Of a stretch of DNA of 64,000 nt, positions 48,874 through 61,216 are shown one piece after another. Numbering within the stretch: the stretch's first letter is position 1; each line of letters starts with the position of its first letter. The DNA is from Deltaproteobacteria bacterium (GTDB taxonomy: Bacteria > Myxococcota_A > Polyangia > Nannocystales > Nannocystaceae), in contig JADJEE010000002.1 in the NCBI GenBank assembly GCA_016709225.1, positions 806,001 to 870,000 of the forward strand. Direction: 5' to 3'. The notes beneath the pieces were generated by a model, which made no database searches, was not told the DNA's origin, and saw only the letters and a list, made by a program, of their open reading frames with translations. A program made the position numbers and the translations under genes.

Positions 48874-49698
48874 TCAACGCGGTGGCGTGAAGGTCGGCGT
48901 CGCGCGCCGCGGCGGGCCCATCGAGAACGCCTGCTCGGCGATCTCCATGTCGGGTGCCGCGTAGTAGTCGACCACCATCTGCCGCGCGCCCGGGCGGGTG
49001 TAGACGTCGGCCTGGGGTCGCTCGAGCGCGTCCGCGATGACCCCGGCGACCTCGTCGACGCTCTGCGCGTTGGGCAGGTGGCGCGAGTCGGGCCCGCCGT
49101 GCAGCGCGTTGTTGCCGAACTCGGTCGCGACCACGCCCGGGTGCACGCACGTGACGTGGAGGGTGGGATCGCTGGTCGCCAGCTCCATGCGCAGGTTCGC
49201 CATCAGGGCGTTCAGCGCGTGCTTGGCCGCCGAGTAGGCCGAGCGCACCACCGCGAACGGTACGCGGCCGAGCATCGACGACACCGCGACGAGGTGGCCG
49301 GCGCCCCGGCTGCGGAAGTGGGGCAGGATCGCTTGTGCGCCGTAGAGCGCCGACTTGACGTTGACGAGCATCATCTCGTCGAAGTCCTCGTCGGTCAGCG
49401 AGGAGACCGGGCGAGTGATGCCGCGGCCAGCGTTGTTGACCCACGCATCGATGTGGCCGAAGCGCGCGATCGCAGCGTCGCGTACCCGCTCGTGATCGAC
49501 GCGGCGCGTGACGTCGCCGACCACCGCCAGGGCCTGGTCGCCACAGCGCGCACAGGCCTTGGCCAGCGCGTCCTCCCGGCGTGCGACCAGCACCGGCCGT
49601 CCGCCGCGGGCGGCGACCTCCGCCGCCAGCGCTGCTCCGATGCCCGCACTCGCACCCGTGATGACGACGACCCGGTCTCGCACGTTTCGATCCAGCAT
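48874..49698 (-). CDS. Short-chain dehydrogenase/reductase
   Basis: A 274-aa protein from the ATG at 49698. The Rossmann glycine motif is TGASAGIG (14-21), with NNAG at 88-91, catalytic Ser140 or Ser141, and Tyr155-x3-Lys159 (YSAAK). R40-R41 after the second strand (VARRED) suggests preference for NADP(H). The C-terminal YTRPGARQMVVDYYAAPDME segment is less conserved. It is a classical SDR of standard length. The substrate is unknown; the VHPGVVATEFGN segment is typical of broad-substrate SDRs. It is 99 bp upstream of the small lipoprotein gene on the same strand. Confidence 0.85.
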   Translation of the reverse strand: MLDRNVRDRVVVITGASAGIGAALAAEVAARGGRPVLVARREDALAKACARCGDQALAVVGDVTRRVDHERVRDAAIARFGHIDAWVNNAGRGITRPVSSLTDEDFDEMMLVNVKSALYGAQAILPHFRSRGAGHLVAVSSMLGRVPFAVVRSAYSAAKHALNALMANLRMELATSDPTLHVTCVHPGVVATEFGNNALHGGPDSRHLPNAQSVDEVAGVIADALERPQADVYTRPGARQMVVDYYAAPDMEIAEQAFSMGPPRRATPTFTPPR

Positions 49699-49805
49699 AC
49701 GGCAGCCGTGCGGGGCGAGGGGGCTTCGCTGCCGGGATCGCCGTTCCCAGCGGGTGCCCATGCGCGGCGCCCCCGTCGGGCCGCGGCCGGCGACGGAAAC
49801 CGGCG

Positions 49806-50315
49806 TCAGTGCTCGGCGAGCGCGGCGGCGCCGGGCACCCAACCGCCGTCGCCACGGGTGCAGGCCACCGTGCCGCGCACACCCTCCTCGTCGATCGCGA
49901 GTGCGACCGTGGCCTCGTCGCCCGCCAGCCGCAGCGACGCGATGTCGACCAGCGACGCCGCCGGCGTGCTCCACTCGACCGCGTGACCATAGGCCGTCGG
50001 CGGCACCCCGACGGCGATGCTCCGATCGACGTGGACCGTCACCGGCACGCGACCCGGATGCTCGGGGTGGACATACGCGCGCACGTCGGGGTGCGTGAGC
50101 ACGCAGCCGAGGATCTCGCCGTGCAGCGCGGTGGCCGAGGCGTCGCGCATCGAACCATCCACGGCGGCCGATGGCGACGGATCGCCCGGTGTCGGCGCGG
50201 TCGTGCCGTGGGTGTCGCCGGCCACGGAGGTGGTGGCGGCCGGTCGCGCGCAGCCCACGAGCAGCACGAGCACGGCCACGCCGCGGCGATGGAAACGGAT
50301 CGACGTCGGGTGCAT
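49806..50315 (-). CDS. Small lipoprotein of unknown function
   Basis: A 169-aa protein from the ATG at 50315; a TTG at 50324 is an alternative. The signal ends in L-L-V-G-C (C22). A Thr/Ser/Pro linker follows, then a domain of about 110 residues with a VHPEHPGRVPVTVHVD segment and two cysteines (EILGCVLTHPD, GTVACTRGD). The arrangement of strands around RVPVTVHVDRSIAVGVPP resembles the TonB/energy-transducer C-terminal fold seen in other myxobacterial lipoproteins, but the match is weak. It converges on nothing nearby; the large surface-protein gene starts divergently at 50470. Confidence 0.6.
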   Translation of the reverse strand: MHPTSIRFHRRGVAVLVLLVGCARPAATTSVAGDTHGTTAPTPGDPSPSAAVDGSMRDASATALHGEILGCVLTHPDVRAYVHPEHPGRVPVTVHVDRSIAVGVPPTAYGHAVEWSTPAASLVDIASLRLAGDEATVALAIDEEGVRGTVACTRGDGGWVPGAAALAEH

Positions 50316-50469
50316 CGCGACCAATGGGGCGCGCCAAGGGTGCCAGATTCCCGTCCAGGGCGCCGGCGAAGGGACCGATCACGGTAGGCCCGGCCGTAAG
50401 CTGCGGGCCTGCCCGCCGTTGCCCGCGAGGCGCGCAGATGCCCGTGGCTGCGCCGGGGTGGAGCTACAG

Positions 50470-54504
<4,035 letters not shown>

Positions 54505-54814
54505 TCCCGCGCCGACCCACCACCCCCGACGAACGCGCGGCGATTGCAATCCTCCCGTGCAGGGGATCGCGCACCGGGGGATGTGCGCTCGCCAACGTGC
54601 GAGCGGCCGAGGGCCTCGCGCGCCACGCCCGGGCCCCGGTCAATCGGTCCCTCGGGCCTTGGCCCGCGCCGGATTGTCGGGTTACCTCGGGCGAGTTCCT
54701 GGCGTAGTCTCACCGCCGATTCCACCGGTCCCCCCGAACGATGGGGGGCCAAGGCCCTGACCCCGAGCCCGCGCGAGGGCGACCAGGGTGCGATCAAGAC
54801 GGACGAAGTCTTCC
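54505..54814. other. Intergenic region between the two large surface genes
   Basis: A stretch of 310 bp with no convincing gene on either strand; the opposite strand is open but shows no coding features. It should hold a promoter for the second gene, though I cannot point to a clear -35/-10 pair, and I see no strong terminator for the first gene. Confidence 0.4.
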
Positions 54815-57800
54815 ATGATCATTTCGAAGTCGACGACCACTGCGACCCTCACGAACCACGCGCGACGTGGACTCGTGGCGCTCGCGAGCCTGGGTGCCAT
54901 CGCACTCGCAGACACGGCGTGCATCCGCGACACCGACTGCGGCATCTGCGATCCCGACAAGCTGATCCTCGAGAGCATCTCGGGGGTCAACTACGCCTCG
55001 AAGAAGATCCACGTGCTCGGGCCCACCTGCACCGGTGATCGCTGCCCGGGCACGGTCAACAGCGGCTCGTACTTCGTCGAGGACATCGGACCGTGCGAGG
55101 AGAGCGACGAGGCCAAGGCCTCGCCCCGCGGCGCCGAGGAGTACTGCCGCATCTCGCCGCTGGTGGTGGCGTTCGGCATCGAGTTCGTCTTCAACACCCT
55201 GCTCGAGCCGACCTCGGTCGAGCTGGTGCGCAAGCGCCCCGACCAGCCCAAGCTGTTCGAGGTCTACGACTGGAAGACCGACATCCTCGACATCGTCGGC
55301 CCCACGACCCGCTACAACGGCGACTTCAACAAGGGCACCGGCGACGCGCCCGACGTCGTGTCGCGCCTGGTCAACCTCGCGTGCGTCGACAACCTCGCCG
55401 ACGCCGGCGTGCCGTTCGACCACACCAGCTACGAGAACCCCGCGACCAACCCGTGCAACACCACGCGCGAGGTCGACGGCGAGCTGTTGCCGATGAAGAT
55501 GCGCGTCGGCACCGACGACGCGAAGCTGGTGTCGTTCCGCGGCCTGTGGACGGCCGGGAGCAACAGCTGCGACACGCCGCAGGAGGGCTTCGACAGCTGC
55601 TGCAGCGAGTGCGACTACCTGCTCAGCGTGCGGGTCAACAAGTACGGCCTCGACGCCAGCGGTGCCCCGCGCACGCCACAGGGTGACAACCCGGGCGGTG
55701 CGGGCAACGGCGCGATCACCTGCGACGCGACCGCCGGCGACCCGCTCATCGAGTGCAAGAACTTCGTCGTCGACGTGGACCGTCAGGACGAGGACTTCAG
55801 CTACACCTACTACTGGTCGTGCGAGCCGGGCACGCCGGGCTGCAAGGCCGAGACCTTCCAGGTGCCGTGGAGCGACAAGGTCCGCGAGACCCACCCGGAT
55901 CAGCGTCCCGCCCACCTCGAGAACCTCACCTCGAAGTGCAACACCTCGCAGGAGTGCCGCGACGTCCACGGCCTCGACGGCACGGTGTGCATGGGCTCGC
56001 TGCCCAGCGGCGACAGCTGCGTGGTCGGCATCGACCCCGAGTGCACCGAAGGGGCCTGCCGCGCGCAGTGGTTCGTCACCTGCGCGGCCAACCCGGACAC
56101 CACGGGCGGCGACACCGGCTACTGCATCGACCGGCGCTTCTCGGACGCGGGTGCGGGCGCGTGCTTCTTCACCAACTCCTCGTTCCAGGGCCAGTGCAAC
56201 GAAGAAGGCGAGAACTGCGACGACTTCAAGAACACGCTGCTGGGCGCCTGTAACAGCGAGACCAACGACACGGTGCTGACCGCGTCGGAGTGCTGCCAGG
56301 ACTCGCTCGGCGGCGACGTCGACGAGGCCGTCGCAGGCGTGCAGTGCGACCCGTTCTACCAGGCCAACGTCAAGCCCATCCCGCTGTACGGACGCAGCGA
56401 CAAGCTGCCGGAGAACACCCGCAACTGCATCTGCGAGGACAACCCGGACGACGTGTGCAAGGCGGTGGTCGACGCGGCGTGCCGCGATGACGCCGGCAAG
56501 ATCCGCCCCGAGCGCGAGGGCGAGTACGCGGTGATGTTCGTCGAGCGTCGCGGTGGTGTGGTCTACGACCCGGCCATCAAGGGCGTCGAGTACCGCCCCG
56601 CCGACCTCGGCGGCATCCCCCGCGCCGACATCGAGTCGTGCGCCGAGGGCCGCGGCATCATCGGCAAGCGCAACCGTCACGAGGGCTGGCGCGAGAACGA
56701 CGCCTTCCTCGGCGAGTCCTTCGAGGACTTCGACCGCGCGATGTGCTCGGGCTCCGAGTACACCGTGACCTTCGCGACCCCGGGCGAGGGCGAGTACATC
56801 AAGGACAAGGTCGGCAACACCCTCGAGGGCAAGAACGAGTACGCGTTCCGCACCTCGGAGTTCCACGTGGTGCCGGACAGCGGCTTCCCCACCGACAACC
56901 TCCGCATCGGTGCGTGCGACTCGTTCGGCCTGCGCTTCTCGAACAAGTACGACATGAGCCCGGAGAACCTGCGGAAGATCCAGATCGTCCGCGTCGATCC
57001 AGGCGACCCGATGGACAAGACCGACGACGTCATCATCGGCGCGCCGGGCTGCGACGACGTCAACATCCCGGTCGCGGGCGGATCCAACTGCGTCTCCACC
57101 AGCGACGAGCGCGACGGCGACGGCGACGGCGAGCCCGACCCGTGCAGCCCGCCGTGCCTGACCGTCAACGTCGCCGACCAGGCGACCGGCGGCCTCGCCG
57201 TCGGCATCGACCCGGCCGAGTTCGGCCCGGTGCTCGACGTCGACTCGACCTACCGCGTGCTGGTGCCGGGTCTCGGCAAGCGCGACGACATGGCCGACGG
57301 CGGCGCCTACCAGGCCTCCTTCTGGGACGCGTGCGGCATGCCCCTCGTGCTGGGCGGGGCCAGCGAGCCCGACTTCCTGTACCAGTTCAAGATCGACGTC
57401 CCGAAGTGCAAAGAGGACCGCGACCAGGACACGGTGCAGCTGTCGTGTGACAACGCGCCCGACTACTTCAACCCCAACCAGGAAGACCTCGACGGCGACG
57501 GCATCGGCGACGTCGTCGACCTGTGCCCGACCGTCCCCGGCCCCGCCGCCAACTCGGCGGACTCCGACAAGGACGGCGTCGGCAACGAGTGCGACTCGTG
57601 CCGCCGCACGCTCAACCAGTACAACAACGCCGACGGCGTCTCGATCGACGCCGAGCTGCTGGTCCGCAACGTCCCGCTACAGGCGGATACCGACGAGGAC
57701 GGCATCGGCGACGTCTGCGACAACTGCGTGCTGCTCGCGAACTGCGAGGACTACGGCCTCAGTGCGTTCGGCGCGACCGTCGACAATCCGTACCAGGTCG

Positions 57801-58831
57801 GCGAGCCGATCCTGTACGACGACGCCAACAAGTGCCAGCGCGACGACGACAAGAACCAAGTCGGCGACGCCTGCGACGGCATGATGCTCGTCGACACCGC
57901 GGCCGGCCCGGTCGGCCTCGGCGGCCAGGACGACTTCGACCAGGACGGCCTGATCAACATGATCGACGCCTGCCCGCGTCAGCCGGTCGACCGCATCGAG
58001 TGCGCCACCAACGATGAGTGCGGCGAGGGCCGCATCTGCGAGACCGCCTCCGGCGTCTGCAACCACCTCGACTCCGACGGCGACTCGGTCGGTGACGTCT
58101 GCGACACCTGTCCGTTCTCGGCCAACGGCGAGCAGATCACCGACGGCGGCATGCAGGAGGACGACAAGGACGGCGACTTCGTCGGCAAGATCTGCGAGAC
58201 CAACTCCGACTGCGCGATCCGCCAGGACGCGCGGCCGTTCTCGTTCTTCGAGGTGCAGGCCAACGGCAACTGCTGCACCGTGCAGCTGATCGCCGACGAG
58301 ATGACCGGCGACCTGCTCAACGCCCAGACCGGCCTCGCGCTCGAGGATCCGGATGGTCTGCCGGTCCGCGTCGACTGCGTGGAGCCCGAGGACCCGACCC
58401 TGCGAACCTGCCGCAAGCTGCCCTCGGCGGTGGCGGAGATGCCGGGCGTGCTCACGCCGCCGCCGGGCTGCGAGGCCGCGCTCGCCGATGCGGGTGTCAC
58501 CGCCATCGACAACCCACGCCTCAACGTGGACGACGCCGGCTCGATCGACGCGCTGTGGAACAACATCTGTTTCCTGCCCCAGTTCGATCAGGACTACGAC
58601 GGCTACGGCGACCCGTGCGACCTGTGCCCGTTCGACTTCGACCCGGAGAACAGCGTGTACATCGACGCCAACGGTCGCGTCTGGCCGACCAACGGCAAGT
58701 ACTGCTTCGGCGACTACAGCATCGAGAACAAGTGCGCGGCCGAGGACACCGACGGCTCGTCGGGTAGCTCGGGCGGCAGCGGCAGCGGTAGCGGCAGCGG
58801 CTCGGGCGGCGACGGCGGCTCGAGCGGCTGA
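54815..58831 (+). CDS. Large surface lipoprotein with thrombospondin type-3 repeats (copy 2)
   Basis: A 1338-aa protein starting at the ATG at 54815. The signal ends near A-D-T-A-C (C36), followed by IRDTDCGICDP. It aligns along its whole length with copy 1: KLILESISG, RKRPDQPKLFEVYDWKT, CCSECDYLLSVRVNKYG, ETHPDQRPAHLENLTSKC, SFEDFDRAMCSGSEYTVTFA. Type-3 repeats begin near residue 865 (DLDGDGIGDVVDLCPT, DTDEDGIGDVCDNC, DQDYDGYGDPCDLCPFDFDP). It ends in a Gly/Ser tail. Compared with copy 1 it has more Lys and Asn (for example DDDKNQVGDACDG). Tandem duplication followed by divergence is the simplest explanation. A strong terminator follows. Confidence 0.8.
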   Translation: MIISKSTTTATLTNHARRGLVALASLGAIALADTACIRDTDCGICDPDKLILESISGVNYASKKIHVLGPTCTGDRCPGTVNSGSYFVEDIGPCEESDEAKASPRGAEEYCRISPLVVAFGIEFVFNTLLEPTSVELVRKRPDQPKLFEVYDWKTDILDIVGPTTRYNGDFNKGTGDAPDVVSRLVNLACVDNLADAGVPFDHTSYENPATNPCNTTREVDGELLPMKMRVGTDDAKLVSFRGLWTAGSNSCDTPQEGFDSCCSECDYLLSVRVNKYGLDASGAPRTPQGDNPGGAGNGAITCDATAGDPLIECKNFVVDVDRQDEDFSYTYYWSCEPGTPGCKAETFQVPWSDKVRETHPDQRPAHLENLTSKCNTSQECRDVHGLDGTVCMGSLPSGDSCVVGIDPECTEGACRAQWFVTCAANPDTTGGDTGYCIDRRFSDAGAGACFFTNSSFQGQCNEEGENCDDFKNTLLGACNSETNDTVLTASECCQDSLGGDVDEAVAGVQCDPFYQANVKPIPLYGRSDKLPENTRNCICEDNPDDVCKAVVDAACRDDAGKIRPEREGEYAVMFVERRGGVVYDPAIKGVEYRPADLGGIPRADIESCAEGRGIIGKRNRHEGWRENDAFLGESFEDFDRAMCSGSEYTVTFATPGEGEYIKDKVGNTLEGKNEYAFRTSEFHVVPDSGFPTDNLRIGACDSFGLRFSNKYDMSPENLRKIQIVRVDPGDPMDKTDDVIIGAPGCDDVNIPVAGGSNCVSTSDERDGDGDGEPDPCSPPCLTVNVADQATGGLAVGIDPAEFGPVLDVDSTYRVLVPGLGKRDDMADGGAYQASFWDACGMPLVLGGASEPDFLYQFKIDVPKCKEDRDQDTVQLSCDNAPDYFNPNQEDLDGDGIGDVVDLCPTVPGPAANSADSDKDGVGNECDSCRRTLNQYNNADGVSIDAELLVRNVPLQADTDEDGIGDVCDNCVLLANCEDYGLSAFGATVDNPYQVGEPILYDDANKCQRDDDKNQVGDACDGMMLVDTAAGPVGLGGQDDFDQDGLINMIDACPRQPVDRIECATNDECGEGRICETASGVCNHLDSDGDSVGDVCDTCPFSANGEQITDGGMQEDDKDGDFVGKICETNSDCAIRQDARPFSFFEVQANGNCCTVQLIADEMTGDLLNAQTGLALEDPDGLPVRVDCVEPEDPTLRTCRKLPSAVAEMPGVLTPPPGCEAALADAGVTAIDNPRLNVDDAGSIDALWNNICFLPQFDQDYDGYGDPCDLCPFDFDPENSVYIDANGRVWPTNGKYCFGDYSIENKCAAEDTDGSSGSSGGSGSGSGSGSGGDGGSSG

Positions 58832-58868
58832 CGTACGCCCCACGGACGAGGGCGCCTCTCGGGCGCCA

Positions 58869-58911
58869 CGCGAGGCCGCGTCGGACACCACGACGCGGCC
58901 TCTCGCGTTTT
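58869..58911 (+). terminator. Rho-independent terminator after the second surface gene
   Basis: A 15-bp GC-rich left arm (58869-58883) pairs with 58891-58907 apart from a two-base bulge, with a 7-base loop, and is followed by TTTT. It lies 38 bp after the stop at 58831 and could also face the convergent gene ending at 58958. Confidence 0.75.
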
Positions 58912-58957
58912 CGGCCAGCAGGGTGCGGAAGCGCGAAGCGCTCTTCCGGACGCTCTG

Positions 58958-60121
58958 CTAGACGCCGGCGTCGGCACGCACGAGCGCGACGCCGTCGAGC
59001 CCGCTCGCGACGCTGCCCGAGAACACCACGCCGACCCGCTGATCCTCGGGCAACGACCACACCACGCGGGCGCGAAACACCACCACCGGGTGCTCGTCCG
59101 TGGTCTCGAGATCGACGATGAGCCAGCAGCTCTCGACCAGGGTCAGCGCATCCACGGCGCGCACCTGGGCCCCGCCGGCGCTGATGTCCTCGAGGGCGAC
59201 CGCGGCGGTCGAGACGCGACGGCCGTCGAAGCGGGCGATCCACGCCGGCACCGCGCAGCCGAAGCGACGGTAGCGACGCAGGCCGCCGCCCTCCTCCGAC
59301 GGCGTCGCGCCCAGCTGGAGCTGCCCCTCGAGCTCATCGAGGCGCGCGAGCTCGACGTGGTCGAGCAACTCACCGCGCAGCTGCTGCAGACGCAGCCAGC
59401 GATAGTCGTAGACCGACCGCACCAGCGACATCGCCTCGTTGCGCAGGTCGCCGCCGTCGAAGCCACCGCGCGGCGCCGAGATGCCGCCGCTGGGCACCGG
59501 CCGCGGACGCGGCACCGCTCGCGTCGGCACGGGCCGCGCCGGCAGCGGAGCATCGGCCGCGAGATCGAGCGAGCCACGCGGCGCGCGTGGCATCACCGCG
59601 GCGGGCATGCGGGGGGCCACCGGCACCACGATCTGGGCGGTGTCGTCGCGCAGCACCGCCGCGATGCGCCCGTCCCCCGTCGCGCGCTGGGCCACCTGCG
59701 GCTCCGGCTCCGGCAGCGGCGTGGGCACGCCCGCGCCCTCGACCGGGTGTTGCCCGGGCTCGAAGCGGTGGGTCTGCCGCAGCACCTCCATGCCACGCTT
59801 GGGCGGCGGCTTGCGCTCGGCCACGGGCGCGTGGACCTCCTCGTAGCGCAGCCGAAAGCGGGCGATCGCGATCTCGTCACCCGGCCGCAGCTCGCGACGT
59901 TCGATGCGCACGCCGTCGACGAAGGTCCCCGTCATGCTCGAGAGGTCGATGAGCATCACGCGACCTTCGGCGTCGAGCTCGACCTTTGCGTGTCGACGCG
60001 AGACCTCGGGATCGGCGAGCTGCAGATCCGTGTCGGAGGCCCGCCCGATGGTCACCCGCCGCTCGATCACCACCGTGGTGTCGTGCGGCAAGCCCGCCAT
60101 CGCTCGGAGCACGCGTCGCAT
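58958..60121 (-). CDS. FHA-PilZ fusion protein
   Basis: A 387-aa protein from the start at 60121. Residues 15-95 are an FHA domain (VTIGRASDTDLQLADPEVSR, RHAKV, DLSSMTGTFVDGVRI). A disordered Pro/Arg-rich linker (100-225) leads to a helical segment, YDYRWLRLQQLRGELLDHVE. Residues about 285-385 form a PilZ domain with RRYRR (the RxxxR pattern) and DISAGG (the DxSxxG pattern), so c-di-GMP binding looks possible. The protein would join phosphothreonine recognition to a second messenger. Its paralogue at 60208 lies 86 bp upstream on the same strand. It is cytoplasmic. Confidence 0.8.
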   Translation of the reverse strand: MRRVLRAMAGLPHDTTVVIERRVTIGRASDTDLQLADPEVSRRHAKVELDAEGRVMLIDLSSMTGTFVDGVRIERRELRPGDEIAIARFRLRYEEVHAPVAERKPPPKRGMEVLRQTHRFEPGQHPVEGAGVPTPLPEPEPQVAQRATGDGRIAAVLRDDTAQIVVPVAPRMPAAVMPRAPRGSLDLAADAPLPARPVPTRAVPRPRPVPSGGISAPRGGFDGGDLRNEAMSLVRSVYDYRWLRLQQLRGELLDHVELARLDELEGQLQLGATPSEEGGGLRRYRRFGCAVPAWIARFDGRRVSTAAVALEDISAGGAQVRAVDALTLVESCWLIVDLETTDEHPVVVFRARVVWSLPEDQRVGVVFSGSVASGLDGVALVRADAGV

Positions 60122-60207
60122 CGCTGACGGCGGAATCTAGCAGACCCGCCCCCGCCCGCCGTCGACGTCGTGATGGCGCCCGCCACGGCGCGGGCGCAGG
60201 CGCCGGG

Positions 60208-61149
60208 TCACGGCCCGCGCCACTGATCCCACTCGGGCGCCCCCGCGAACAGAAGCCCCAGGCGGTCGTCCTGGATCGACACCACGCGCGCCGTCAGCAC
60301 GATGGTCCGCGGGCGCGTGCCGACCACGAGGTCGACCACCAGCCACGCCAGCTGCCCGACCTCGAGCGGCGCGCCCGGAACCGTGACCTGGGCCCCGCCG
60401 GCGCCGAGATCGGCGACCGTCACCCGCAGCGTGCGATCGCCGAAGTGCTCGCCGTAGCGCAGCCGCGCCGGGAACCCGCAGCGGAAGCGGCAGAAGCGGC
60501 GCTGTGCCGCCGCCGGCTCGGGATCGTCGGAGGGCTGGTGCAGTGCGCCCTGCAGGGCACCGAAGCGCCGCACCTCCTCGTCGGCGAGCGTTTCCCCTCG
60601 CAGCGACCGCAGCCGCAACGCGCGGTACTCGAGGATGTCGCCGAGGATGTCGCCGCTGTAGCTGCTGCCGTCGCGGTGGCAGGCGATCACGCGATGGCGC
60701 TCCGCGCCGGGCTCGGCCACCGCCGCGCGACCGCTCGCGGCGCGCTCTCGAGGCGCCGGCAGGTCCAGCTGCCAGTGATCGACGGTGCGGCGGTGCGTCT
60801 CGGCGCTGTTCACCTTCACGGCGAACACGGCCGAGGTCTCGGCCTCGAGCTCGTCCTCGTCGACCTCCTCGTAGACGAAGCGCGCCCGCATGATGCGGAT
60901 CTCGTCGCCCGGCGTGAGCCGGTGCCGGACGATGCGACGCTCACCGACGAAGGTGCCGTTGTTGCTCGCGAGGTCCATCAGCACCGGATTGCCGGCGCCG
61001 TCCTCGACCACCTGGGCGTGCTGACGCGAGATGCCGTCGTGCAGGATCTGGATGTCCGAGTCGCTCGCACGACCGATGCGGGTGCGTCCGCGGACGACGA
61101 AGACAGCACCCGAGAGTGCGCCTTCCGTGGCTCGTAGCTGTCGACGCAT
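60208..61149 (-). CDS. FHA-PilZ-like fusion protein with degenerate PilZ motif
   Basis: A 313-aa protein from the start at 61149. Residues 20-95 are an FHA domain (TRIGRASDSDIQILHDGISR, QHAQVV, DLASNNGTFVGERRI). The middle helix LEYRALRLRSLRGETLADEE closely matches the same region of the paralogue at 58958. The C-terminal part (about 215-310) is PilZ-like, but the motifs are altered: RRFCRFRCG for RxxxR and DLGAGG for DxSxxG, with glycine replacing the conserved serine. It may have lost c-di-GMP binding or bind it weakly. The gene lies 67 bp downstream of aceK on the same strand. Confidence 0.75.
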   Translation of the reverse strand: MRRQLRATEGALSGAVFVVRGRTRIGRASDSDIQILHDGISRQHAQVVEDGAGNPVLMDLASNNGTFVGERRIVRHRLTPGDEIRIMRARFVYEEVDEDELEAETSAVFAVKVNSAETHRRTVDHWQLDLPAPRERAASGRAAVAEPGAERHRVIACHRDGSSYSGDILGDILEYRALRLRSLRGETLADEEVRRFGALQGALHQPSDDPEPAAAQRRFCRFRCGFPARLRYGEHFGDRTLRVTVADLGAGGAQVTVPGAPLEVGQLAWLVVDLVVGTRPRTIVLTARVVSIQDDRLGLLFAGAPEWDQWRGP

Positions 61150-61216
61150 GTCCTTGCTTCACCGTCGATTGTACCAATCCAGCGACGCGGGGTTCGCGTG
61201 CTCGCACCCGCGAAGC

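Noticed and set aside
47510..49990. 826-codon - strand open frame
   Set aside because: It overlaps the kinase, lipoprotein and dehydrogenase genes in another frame, with Arg-rich composition.
54794..56866. 690-codon - strand open frame opposite the second surface gene
   Set aside because: Same artefact: no start context or motifs, and the + frame aligns with its paralogue.
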